The translations under genes were made by a program, and so were the position numbers. Below the pieces are notes generated by a model. The model was given only the letters and a program-made list of their open reading frames with translations. It had not been told where the DNA came from and did not search any database. A stretch of DNA of 11,505 nt. Origin: Spyradenecus sp045634445. Its GTDB lineage: Bacteria; Verrucomicrobiota; Kiritimatiellia; RFP12; DVOR01. The stretch covers positions 1 to 11,505 of the forward strand of contig JAZRAG010000115.1 of NCBI GenBank assembly GCA_045634445.1. The letters run 5' to 3'. Shown here piece by piece: positions 1-6,973 of the stretch. The stretch's first letter is position 1. The number at the start of each line of letters is the position of its first letter.

Positions 1-267
1 ATGATCATCTGCGACGAAGCCGTTTCGGCACTCGACCTCTCGATTCGCGCACAGGTACTCAACCTCTTGATGGAACTCAAGCAGAAGTACAGCCTCGCAT
101 ACCTCTTCATTACGCACGATATCGGCGTGGTTGAACACATCGCTGACAACATCATCGTAATGTATAAGGGTGAAATCGTAGAACGTGGCGCCGCCACCGA
201 CGTCTTGCTCAACCCACAAGAAGCCTACACGCAGCGCTTAATTGCAGCAGTTCCGCGTATCGGTTAA
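1..267 (+). CDS. Peptide ABC transporter ATP-binding protein, DppF/OppF type (3' part only)
   Basis: This is the C-terminal 88 residues of a nucleotide-binding subunit that powers uptake of di- or oligopeptides at the inner face of the cytoplasmic membrane. The window opens inside the gene, so the first ATG is an internal Met in the Walker B strand, not a start. Visible motifs are Walker B and D-loop (IICDEAVSALD, residues 2-12), the H-loop His (FITHD, about residue 39) and the family's C-terminal extension (NPQEAYTQRLIAAVP), which matches the oligo/dipeptide ATPase tail that usually reads HPYTQ. Walker A, Q-loop and the LSGGQ signature lie upstream of the window. The stretch VVEHIADNIIVMYKGEIVERG closely resembles E. 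coli DppF. The usual Pro after Walker B DE is Ala here. The gene ends with TAA directly before a strong terminator. DppF versus OppF cannot be separated from this fragment. Confidence 0.9.
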   Translation: MIICDEAVSALDLSIRAQVLNLLMELKQKYSLAYLFITHDIGVVEHIADNIIVMYKGEIVERGAATDVLLNPQEAYTQRLIAAVPRIG

Positions 268-278
268 CCGGTTGAACC

Positions 279-306
279 AAAAGACCCGCCACCGCGGGTC
301 TTTTTT
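279..306 (+). terminator. Intrinsic terminator after the ABC ATPase gene
   Basis: A perfect 7-bp GC-rich stem (GACCCGC 283-289 with GCGGGTC 294-300) has a 4-nt CACC loop. AAAA precedes it and TTTTTT (301-306) follows, so the A and T runs can extend the stem. It should end the peptide-transporter transcript. It also lies directly in front of alr, whose ATG is at 320, leaving no room for a promoter between the two. Confidence 0.9.
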
Positions 307-319
307 AAGGTAACACATT

Positions 320-1429
320 ATGCAACATCGCGTTACACTCACCATCGACTTGGCTATTCTCGCAGCGAACTATCGCGCTGTTTGCGAAATTGCTGCGCCC
401 TGCACCGTAATGCCTGTGCTCAAAGCCAATGCGTATGGTTTAGGTGTGGCACCCATCGCACGCGCACTCGTCGATGCAGGCGCACCGCGCATTGCTGTGG
501 CAGAACCCTTTGAAGCCTTGCAACTCATTGACTTGGGCGTTCCCATTCAAATCTTGAGCGGCATTCTGCCCGATGAAATGGCAGAAATGGTGGCGCATGA
601 TATTGAGCTTCCCATTGTCTCTGTAGAAAGTGCGCGCCAACTCTCTGCTGTCGCACGTGCACAAAACAAGACGGCGACTGTACATATCAAGTTGGACACT
701 GGCATGGGACGCGCCGGCATCTTTTGGGAAGAAGCCGCAGATGCCCTTCGCGAGATTGCGGCCTTACCCAATTTAAAGATTGTGGGACTCTTCACCCACT
801 TCCCGCTCGCCTACCAACAGGGCTCTGATTTCACGCGTACCCAACTCGCACGCTTCAAAGATATCCTTGCTGTAGCCGAAGCACTCAAGTTGCCACTGCG
901 CTATATTCATTCGGCAAACTCCGATGCTATTAACAATGCACCAGAAGCTTGCCAAGCGCCTTTCAATTTGGTGCGGTGCGGAATTAACCTCCATGGCGCA
1001 TTTGATGCTGCAGGCGCCTTACGCGTCCCATTGCGCCCAGTGCTCACCTTGACCACAAAGTTAACCCAAGTGCGCACCCTTCCCGCCAATACCCCAATTG
1101 GTTATGGCCACACCTATCGCACGACGCATCCGATGCGCATTGGTACCGTTTGCGCAGGGTATGCAGATGGCCTTCCCCTTGCCCTCTCCAATCGTGGACA
1201 TGTCCTCATTCGAGGCGTTGCGGCTCCCATTCTTGGTCGCATCTCTATGGACTATCTCACCGTCTCCCTTGAAAACATCCCCGATGCAACAGTGGGCGAC
1301 ACCGTCACCCTTTTAGGACAAGATGGCGAAACCGAAGTCCGCGTACAAGATTGGGCCAACATCAAAGGCACACACGCCTACGACATCATCTGTTCCATCG
1401 GATCACGCGTTCTGCGAACGTGTAAGTAG
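320..1429 (+). CDS. alr: Alanine racemase
   Basis: PLP-dependent cytoplasmic enzyme that interconverts L- and D-alanine, supplying D-Ala for peptidoglycan. The 369 residues match the usual family length. The PLP lysine is K35 in VMPVLKANAYGLG near the N-terminus. The second catalytic base is Y262 in GYGHTY, and Y281 follows in GYADG; the 19-residue spacing equals that of Tyr265 and Tyr284 in the Geobacillus enzyme. RISMDY matches the conserved substrate-side GRxxMD segment. The C-terminus (YDIICSIGSRVLR) ends where the family normally ends, so the TAG stop looks genuine. A weak AAGG (307-310) precedes the ATG. The start is set by the N-terminal strand that leads into the PLP barrel. Transcription is puzzling because a terminator hairpin ends 14 nt before the ATG: either the promoter lies within the end of the ABC gene or alr is expressed by read-through. 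Confidence 0.96.
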   Translation: MQHRVTLTIDLAILAANYRAVCEIAAPCTVMPVLKANAYGLGVAPIARALVDAGAPRIAVAEPFEALQLIDLGVPIQILSGILPDEMAEMVAHDIELPIVSVESARQLSAVARAQNKTATVHIKLDTGMGRAGIFWEEAADALREIAALPNLKIVGLFTHFPLAYQQGSDFTRTQLARFKDILAVAEALKLPLRYIHSANSDAINNAPEACQAPFNLVRCGINLHGAFDAAGALRVPLRPVLTLTTKLTQVRTLPANTPIGYGHTYRTTHPMRIGTVCAGYADGLPLALSNRGHVLIRGVAAPILGRISMDYLTVSLENIPDATVGDTVTLLGQDGETEVRVQDWANIKGTHAYDIICSIGSRVLRTCK

Positions 1430-1528
1430 CCGTATACATCCTTCTCATGTGGAATGGAGCCCCCATTGGGAAGGCGAAACAAAGAATGGACACACTTGTC
1501 GGCAAGTAAAAAAGTTCACTTAAAAGAA

Positions 1529-1557
1529 TTGTAAGACGCCTCTAATTTTGTCATACT
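1529..1557 (+). promoter_or_regulatory. Weak candidate promoter in the gap after alr
   Basis: The 181-nt gap 1430-1610 is AT-richer than its surroundings near 1510-1595. TTGTAA (1529-1534), 17 nt, then CATACT (1552-1557) is the best sigma70-like pair I can see, about 50 nt before the next start codon. The match is poor and was picked by eye. Nothing else in the gap is convincing: no gene, and no terminator with a T-run after alr. Confidence 0.25.
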
Positions 1558-1600
1558 ATTCTTGTTCATCGTCGCGCGTATTTAAACAATGTATTAGACG

Positions 1601-1606
1601 GGAGGT
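1601..1606 (+). promoter_or_regulatory. Ribosome binding site fixing the start of the secreted SUMF1/InlB-repeat protein
   Basis: GGAGGT lies 4 nt before the ATG at 1611. A typical signal peptide begins at that ATG (MKKLTLCLLG). The frame is open upstream to a TTG at 1548, but that longer version would put 21 unrelated residues before the signal peptide. This SD and the signal peptide together decide the start. Confidence 0.85.
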
Positions 1607-1610
1607 ACAC

Positions 1611-4517
1611 ATGAAAAAACTTACCCTCTGCCTACTTGGTGCAATCCTCTGCTTCGCAGCGCCAGTACACGCTGCGTTAGAGTATTATCAATACACGATT
1701 GCAGATAAGACCTTTCAATCTGTTACTGAGGCACCTACAGATTGCAAATCTGCTCTCGCGCTTAATACGTCCGAGAAGATTCTCTTCGTGCGCGACACAA
1801 CTGTAGTAGATCAAACCTACTACATTGCGGTCTTTGAATTAACCAACGCCCAAGCGCAAAAACTCGGTTTTAAAAACATTACCTTGAATAACGATGGGAA
1901 TGTCGCCTTTGGTGGATTTACGAACACCACAGACTGTGCACTTCCTCAGCCCCTCCTCTACCCAACAGAAGCTGAGTGGAAGGCTTATGTTGATGAAAAG
2001 CCGACCCGCCCATGTAATGTCCGAATGGGACCAGATGCTTTCACAGCTAGCGCCTACTATCCTAGTACTTGGTATTCCGATTATTTGCTCAATGGCAAAT
2101 ATGGATTTTCTGCCATCAATACCCATGGTCTCTATGACACCTTCGGTAATGTGGCTGAGTGCACCATTGATGGCACAACGATTAAATACCAAGGATGGTA
2201 TGCAGAAAATACGCTTAATTTTAGCGAAATTACGCGCGACGGAATAAAAACAACTTTCCCCGAGGTGGAATCGCGCGCAGGTGTTCGTCCAATTTACAAG
2301 GCGCCTGCAGACCAGACCTACACTGTGGATGTTTGGTTAGATAATGAGAAGCAAACCACAATTCAGAATTGCAAACCTAAAGACAATATCTCTTTCACTG
2401 TTACGGTTGGAGAAAATCGTCGTTTGGCAGAAGCTGTTACAATTCAACCTAATACGATTACCCTCGCTCAAAATGAAGGTGAGTATTCCTTTACGATGCC
2501 AGAAGAGAATGTAACGATTAACTTTACATCGTTGCCAGAAGCTAAAATCGTCGTTGAGGGCGGTTCTGCCACTCCTGAAGTCATTTGCGCAGGAGAGGAA
2601 TTTATGCTCACAGCAGACACAAGTCGCACCTTCTCTCATTGGGAAGGTAAAGGCATCACGGATGAGAACAAAACGGCCAACCCACTTACCTTGACCTTAG
2701 GCACGAGTGACATCACTGTGGCAGGTGAAACAATTACCTATACGGCAGTCTTTGATTCCAAAATCAAAATCAATGTCAATGGCGGTAAGGCCGAGCCTGA
2801 AAGTGTTGAACCGCGTGCCACCTTCACGATTACAGCCGAGGGAAATGATTGGCAGAGCTTTACGGGATGGGCTGACGGCGTCGGCATCACCTATAGCAAC
2901 CGCACGACCTCTCCGCTTGAAATTACGTTGAACGACAGCGTCTTAGAAGGCTCAATTCTTACCTATACCGCTAACTTTACAAGTCAACCGCGCGTGCTTG
3001 TTTATGGCGGTTCTGTGACGGCAGACTCTGAGGCGAATGTCTTGGGTAACGGCTATTACAAGCCTGGCACCCTTTTAACGCTCAATGCCCCCACACAAGC
3101 GCCTAATGGTTACTGCTTTAGCCATTGGGAAAAGAGCAATGGCTCTGCTTACGAAAATGACACGTATACGGTGGGCGCCATCGATACAGTGGAAACCTTC
3201 ACGGCGATCTACAAAGCCGATGAGAATGTTGCAGCAGCTGAAACGATTCATGTGGGCGTTGTCGCAGAGGACAATTTAACCACGCGTACCGCCTTCGGTT
3301 ATGTCGCAAATGAGACGACCGAAGAAAAGACCTATGACAAGAATACAATTGTATACTATGGCACGAAGACGCCGAAATCGGAATATGCTTGTTTAGGCTT
3401 GCGCGATCATAGCGTTGACTTTGACACTATCACGTCGGAAACAGCCAATGCCGAAACGAATCGTCAGCAGAACCTTATCCTTAAGCGTGTCCACAAAGAA
3501 GGACAAACGCTCCAGCCCTACTACCTCGGCATCCATGAAGTCACGGTCGCCCAGTACTATTCGCTCACAACGACAGACAAAGAACTCAATGAAACGACGT
3601 TGAGTAATCGTTACCCGAATACGGAAAGTAATGTCGGCACGTTCTATAATCAGCTCAACGCAGTATTCAAGCCTCGTTTCACTGACCCCGTCACCTTCCA
3701 ACAACCCACAAAGCAACAAGTCGAAAACATTAGTTTCGGCCCTTACAATCAGAGTACTGGAAAAGGTGACTACCACATTGATGAAAACAATCAAGTCGTG
3801 GAGCATATCACAGGTGAGATGGTCAATAGTGAAGAAGATCACGCAGGGCTTTTAGAAAGTGGCTCAACAACGGTTGACCCCTATGGCTTCTATGACCTCT
3901 TTGGTAATGCAGCAGAAGTCTTTACGGGTACCTCTGGAACATGGGGTGGCTACTTTAACATGGCCTTCCACTATTGTAACCTTGAAGCAGAAACAGGGGT
4001 TCCAAGTGCCCCTGCGGCGATTCGCGTGGCAATTAAAGTGCCGAAGCGCTACACTGTCACATTCACAAACCTGGGTGAAAATGGCGCCTTCCCCGTTTTG
4101 GAAAACCAACAGATTACCTTGCAGCCACAAGTCGCTGTGGGGCGTCAGTTTAAGCAGTGGACCGTTCAGTATGGTGATGTCACCGCTACCTACGCCGCCA
4201 AGGACTTGCCCGTAGTAATTACTATCACCGCAGATACCACGGTTACTGCCGACTTCACTGAAGCATTGGCACCCTTTGAAGTTGAATATGAAGGATGCAA
4301 CGGACCTGCCCAAGCATTCCCTGGGACAATTATTCAACTTTACACCGACAAGCCCAATCAATCTACACTTGATGAGGTAACCATCCTTCCTGCAGAAGCT
4401 GGCATCTTTGACCCCGCGACGGGTAAACTCACCTTCTTCTCTGAAATCACGGGAAGCGTGACCATTAAAGCGGGGAAACAGGTTACTAAGCAAGGTTTCC
4501 AGATTCGACTACGTTAA
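1611..4517 (+). CDS. Secreted protein with two degenerate SUMF1/FGE-like domains and InlB-like B-repeats
   Basis: A 968-residue exported protein of unknown function. Residues 1-21 form a signal peptide (Lys-Lys, Leu-rich core, PVHA cleavage motif). A first formylglycine-generating-enzyme-like (SUMF1 fold) domain spans about 55-227. Its family landmarks are YYIAVFELTNAQ, YPTEAEW, GLYDTFGNVAE (from residue 173) and a closing AGVRP in place of the usual GFR. About 305-535 holds three tandem beta repeats resembling divergent InlB B-repeats, each with a GG turn and an F-x-x-W core. A second SUMF1-like domain spans about 630-808 (YYLGIHEVTVAQYY, DPYGFYDLFGNAAEV from about 758, AIRVA). A fourth B-repeat-like unit (about 814-881) and a short beta-rich tail follow. 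No catalytic Cys pair of true FGE is apparent, so the SUMF1 folds are probably structural or ligand-binding. There is no transmembrane anchor or recognisable sorting signal at the C-terminus. It probably heads the run to bioB; the next ATG is 8 nt after its stop. Family assignment rests on motifs read by eye. Confidence 0.85.
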   Translation: MKKLTLCLLGAILCFAAPVHAALEYYQYTIADKTFQSVTEAPTDCKSALALNTSEKILFVRDTTVVDQTYYIAVFELTNAQAQKLGFKNITLNNDGNVAFGGFTNTTDCALPQPLLYPTEAEWKAYVDEKPTRPCNVRMGPDAFTASAYYPSTWYSDYLLNGKYGFSAINTHGLYDTFGNVAECTIDGTTIKYQGWYAENTLNFSEITRDGIKTTFPEVESRAGVRPIYKAPADQTYTVDVWLDNEKQTTIQNCKPKDNISFTVTVGENRRLAEAVTIQPNTITLAQNEGEYSFTMPEENVTINFTSLPEAKIVVEGGSATPEVICAGEEFMLTADTSRTFSHWEGKGITDENKTANPLTLTLGTSDITVAGETITYTAVFDSKIKINVNGGKAEPESVEPRATFTITAEGNDWQSFTGWADGVGITYSNRTTSPLEITLNDSVLEGSILTYTANFTSQPRVLVYGGSVTADSEANVLGNGYYKPGTLLTLNAPTQAPNGYCFSHWEKSNGSAYENDTYTVGAIDTVETFTAIYKADENVAAAETIHVGVVAEDNLTTRTAFGYVANETTEEKTYDKNTIVYYGTKTPKSEYACLGLRDHSVDFDTITSETANAETNRQQNLILKRVHKEGQTLQPYYLGIHEVTVAQYYSLTTTDKELNETTLSNRYPNTESNVGTFYNQLNAVFKPRFTDPVTFQQPTKQQVENISFGPYNQSTGKGDYHIDENNQVVEHITGEMVNSEEDHAGLLESGSTTVDPYGFYDLFGNAAEVFTGTSGTWGGYFNMAFHYCNLEAETGVPSAPAAIRVAIKVPKRYTVTFTNLGENGAFPVLENQQITLQPQVAVGRQFKQWTVQYGDVTATYAAKDLPVVITITADTTVTADFTEALAPFEVEYEGCNGPAQAFPGTIIQLYTDKPNQSTLDEVTILPAEAGIFDPATGKLTFFSEITGSVTIKAGKQVTKQGFQIRLR
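2541..3226 (+). repeat. Three tandem protein-level B-repeats of about 75 residues
   Basis: Within the secreted SUMF1 protein, three units start at about residues 311, 385 and 461. Their GG turns sit at 317, 391 and 466, a period of 74-75 residues. Shared landmarks are a short strand before GG (VVEGGSATPE, NVNGGKAEPE, VYGGSVTAD), a later aromatic core (FSHWEGKGIT, FTGWADGVGIT, FSHWEKSNGS) and a closing strand (TYTAVF, TYTANF, ETFTAIY). The DNA is diverged, so this is an old protein duplication and not a recent nucleotide repeat. Confidence 0.8.
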
Positions 4518-4525
4518 GCTTTGAC

Positions 4526-5830
4526 ATGACACATTCTCACATTCACTTTATCGGTATTGGCGGCGTGGGCATGAGTGCCCTCGCCCAAGCCTTTTTAGAT
4601 CGCAACGTCAAAGTGAGCGGTTCGGATCGCTTGCTTGCTTTGGGGCAAATGACGCCCGTATTAGACGTTCTCAAGCGTCAAGGTGTGACGCTCTTTCCGC
4701 AAGACGGGAGTGGCATTGATGCCGATACAACGGTTGTTTACTCCACTGCAATTGAGGCTGACAACCCCGACTATGCAAAGGCAAAGCAACTCAATTTGCC
4801 GCTTTTGCATCGTAGTGAAGCCTTGGCAAAGCTTACAGAAGGTCATCGTTTTGTGGCCGTTACGGGCACCTGTGGCAAGTCTTCTGTCACGGCGATGTTG
4901 GGACATCTCTTAACAGCTTGTGGTAAAGACCCCACAATCATTAATGGCGCAGAAATCGCAGGATTGGACTGCAATGGAACGCGCGTGGGTTCTGTCCGTA
5001 CTGCGCAACAGCCGGGCGGCCTTTTCATCGCAGAAGCTGATGAATCTGATAAGTCTTTGATGACCTTGGTGCCTACAGATGTGATTATCACAAATGCCTC
5101 TGGCGACCACTTCCCTAAGGAAGAAGCTGAGCAACTCTTTGATGCGTTCCGCGCGAAGGCATCTGGCGTTGTTATCGACACGCGTGGGAATGCCCCCGAA
5201 CCGCAACCCGAAGGTGAGCAGTGGGAAGCGCGTTTCACTTGGCACAACAAGCCTTGTTGCCTTCCCATGCCAGGGGCCCACAATGTGGCAAACATCAAGG
5301 TCGCGCTTGAGATGGCCTCCGCATTAGGGTGTGCAGATGACGATCTCATTGCGGCGTTGCCCTCTTTCCGTGGGATTCGCCGTCGCTTAGAACGCACTGG
5401 CACGTGCAATGGCGCAGTCGTGATTGACGATTATGCGCACAATATTGAAAAGTTGGCAGCCGCGTGGACAACGTTGACAAATGCATTCCCAAACGGTGTC
5501 TTTGGCGTGTGGCGTCCACATGGTTATGCACCCTTGCGTAAGATGCTTGATGGTTTGACAACGATGTTTAGCGAAGTCGTGCGTCCCTGTGACCACTTAT
5601 TCTTATTGCCCGTGTATGATGCAGGAGGCACTGCTGATCGTTCGGTCAATAGCGACACATTGCTTGCACGCTTGAAAGAGACCCAGTGTCCCGTTAGCAT
5701 GGTGGCAGATTTAGCCGAGGCAGAGGCGGCATTGCGCGCACGTGCAACAGAAGGAACGGCGCTTGCCATTTTTGGTGCACGCGACCCTGGATTACCTGCT
5801 TTAGCACAACGCCTTGGCGCAACCCTTTAA
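4526..5830 (+). CDS. murC: MurC-type Mur ligase (UDP-N-acetylmuramate--L-alanine ligase family), compact form
   Basis: ATP-dependent cytoplasmic ligase family that adds L-Ala to UDP-MurNAc, the first peptide step of peptidoglycan. The N-terminal IHFIGIGGVGMSALA is the MurC UDP-binding signature; Mpl reads differently there (GICGTFMGG). Key family residues are visible: P-loop GTCGKSSV with K118, EADESD (169-175), D194-H195, GAHNVAN (250-256), RRRLE, and DDYAHN (301-306). WRPHGYAPLR and FGARDPG correspond to MurC's C-terminal domain. Oddities: the P-loop His of GTHGKT is Cys116, DDYGHH has become DDYAHN, and only about 55 residues separate D194-H195 from GAHN, much less than in E. coli MurC, giving 434 residues instead of about 490. 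It starts 8 nt after the previous stop with no Shine-Dalgarno; the ATG directly precedes the Rossmann fold, which supports it. It is not beside other murein-cluster genes here, so it could be the only MurC or a paralogue with another acceptor. Confidence 0.8.
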   Translation: MTHSHIHFIGIGGVGMSALAQAFLDRNVKVSGSDRLLALGQMTPVLDVLKRQGVTLFPQDGSGIDADTTVVYSTAIEADNPDYAKAKQLNLPLLHRSEALAKLTEGHRFVAVTGTCGKSSVTAMLGHLLTACGKDPTIINGAEIAGLDCNGTRVGSVRTAQQPGGLFIAEADESDKSLMTLVPTDVIITNASGDHFPKEEAEQLFDAFRAKASGVVIDTRGNAPEPQPEGEQWEARFTWHNKPCCLPMPGAHNVANIKVALEMASALGCADDDLIAALPSFRGIRRRLERTGTCNGAVVIDDYAHNIEKLAAAWTTLTNAFPNGVFGVWRPHGYAPLRKMLDGLTTMFSEVVRPCDHLFLLPVYDAGGTADRSVNSDTLLARLKETQCPVSMVADLAEAEAALRARATEGTALAIFGARDPGLPALAQRLGATL

Positions 5831-5848
5831 TCTCTCACGTTTTCTCCT

Positions 5849-6946
5849 ATGTTTCACCACTTTCTAACACATTTCTGCGAAATTTGGGTCGATATGGCCC
5901 CGTGGTTACTCGCGGGGTTTGCGCTAGCGTTCGTTTGCTCCTATGCCCTTTCGGAACGTTGGATTCGTCGTCACCTTGGTGGAAATGGTTGGTGGCCCAT
6001 TGTTAAAGCGTCCTGCTTAGGCTTGCCGCTACCGATTTGCTCGTGTGGCGTCCTCTTGGTCGCTCTCGCACTTCGCCGTAGTGGAGCTCGTAAAGCGCCC
6101 GTCTGTGCATTTTTAGCCTCTACGCCTCAATCTGGCACCGATGCAATCTTGGTCTCGTTGCCGCTCCTTGGGCCTTGTTTAACCTTCCTTCGATTTGTAT
6201 GTGCCTTTGTTTCTGGCATTGTAACGGGCGCCCTGATTCGTTGGTTTGGTATTCATACGACCCCGCGTGAACACGCAGAAGACCTCAATGATAATTGTGC
6301 AGCGGTTTGTGCATGTCACCACCATGATGCAGAACATCCGCATAATCATCATGAACATCACCATCATGAGTTTGCCTCGCGTCGTACGCGCCTTGTGGAC
6401 GCGCTGAAATATGCGTTTATTCATCTACCAGGTGAAATCGCGCCCTTACTGACGCTTGGTGTAATCATTGCTGCAGCGATTACCACCCTACTCCCGGCCA
6501 ATTTACTTGCAGAGATCCCCTTATGGGCCTCCTATCTTTTGGCGATTCTGATTGGGTTGCCGACCTACTCTTGTTCTTTGGCAATTGTTCCTGTTGCGGC
6601 AGGCTTAATTGCTGGCGGACTCACGCCTGGTGCGGCCTTCCTCTTCATGGTCTGCGCGCCAACAACACACTTGGGGGCTTTGCTCGTATTAGGGAAAGAA
6701 CTTGGTTGGCGGACAGTATTCCTCTTTATCATCGGCATTATTGGTTGTGGCATTGCCTTTGCACTCGGGATTGATCTTTGTTTGTCATTCGCACCACAAG
6801 GCGAAGTTGTTGCTGAAGGATGCCATCATCACCACCTTTCCTCTTTGCAACTCGCCCTTTTGTTGCCAGTAATCGTACTCTTTCTCCACGGTGTTTTCTA
6901 TCGCATTGCACACCATTTCTTTGCGAAAAAGCACCCCTCGCATTAA
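5849..6946 (+). CDS. SO_0444-type Cu/Zn efflux permease (PF03773-like) with His-rich loop
   Basis: A polytopic inner-membrane protein of 365 residues that probably exports Cu or Zn ions. Hydrophobic segments appear at about 16-34, 45-75, 95-131, 190-215, 220-250, 255-300 and 332-352. The two halves look like an internal duplication: the first carries GLPLPICSCGV (C64, C66) followed by ASTPQSGTDAI, and the second carries GLPTYSCSLAIVP (C242) followed by CAPTTH. These are the hallmark segments of the permease family that includes SO_0444 and ArsP-like proteins. Between the halves lies a soluble loop, C154-A-C156 followed by eleven His up to residue 173, a probable metal-binding segment. A second cluster, C325 plus four His, precedes the last membrane segment. 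No Shine-Dalgarno is seen; Met16 (5894) is an alternative start. The gap from the Mur ligase is 18 nt. Family call is firm; the metal specificity is inferred. Confidence 0.85.
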   Translation: MFHHFLTHFCEIWVDMAPWLLAGFALAFVCSYALSERWIRRHLGGNGWWPIVKASCLGLPLPICSCGVLLVALALRRSGARKAPVCAFLASTPQSGTDAILVSLPLLGPCLTFLRFVCAFVSGIVTGALIRWFGIHTTPREHAEDLNDNCAAVCACHHHDAEHPHNHHEHHHHEFASRRTRLVDALKYAFIHLPGEIAPLLTLGVIIAAAITTLLPANLLAEIPLWASYLLAILIGLPTYSCSLAIVPVAAGLIAGGLTPGAAFLFMVCAPTTHLGALLVLGKELGWRTVFLFIIGIIGCGIAFALGIDLCLSFAPQGEVVAEGCHHHHLSSLQLALLLPVIVLFLHGVFYRIAHHFFAKKHPSH

Positions 6947-6973
6947 CCACTACCCCATACCCACTAACACGTT

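Noticed and set aside
261..273. Overlapping palindromes CGGTTAACCG and AACCGGTT around the ABC gene stop codon
   Set aside because: Short and partly forced by the coding sequence; the adjacent GACCCGC stem fully explains termination.
1494..1507. ACTTG-TCGG-CAAGT hairpin as a terminator of alr
   Set aside because: The stem has only 5 bp and is followed by A's, not T's, on the + strand; no support for termination.
1323..1523. Small + strand open frame over the end of alr and the following gap
   Set aside because: It lies mostly out of frame inside alr, has no SD and shows no recognisable feature.
1427..1530. Read-through of the alr TAG as support for UAG recoding
   Set aside because: Alr already has its normal length and C-terminus at the TAG; the roughly 30 following codons resemble nothing. 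So TAG acts as a stop there, and recoding is not the favoured reading of the beta-galactosidase TAG.
1548..1610. TTG start giving a 21-residue longer N-terminus for the SUMF1/InlB-repeat protein
   Set aside because: The extension precedes a complete signal peptide and lacks an SD, while GGAGGT sits correctly before ATG 1611.
4526..5830. Mpl (murein peptide ligase) instead of MurC
   Set aside because: The N-terminal motif is IHFIGIGGVGMSALA, as in MurC; Mpl has a GICGTFMGG-type motif. The short central domain keeps some doubt about substrate, not about subfamily.
6179..6424. Small - strand open frame across the His-rich part of the permease gene
   Set aside because: It is the complement of repeated CAT/CAC codons, which gives a Met-rich artefact.
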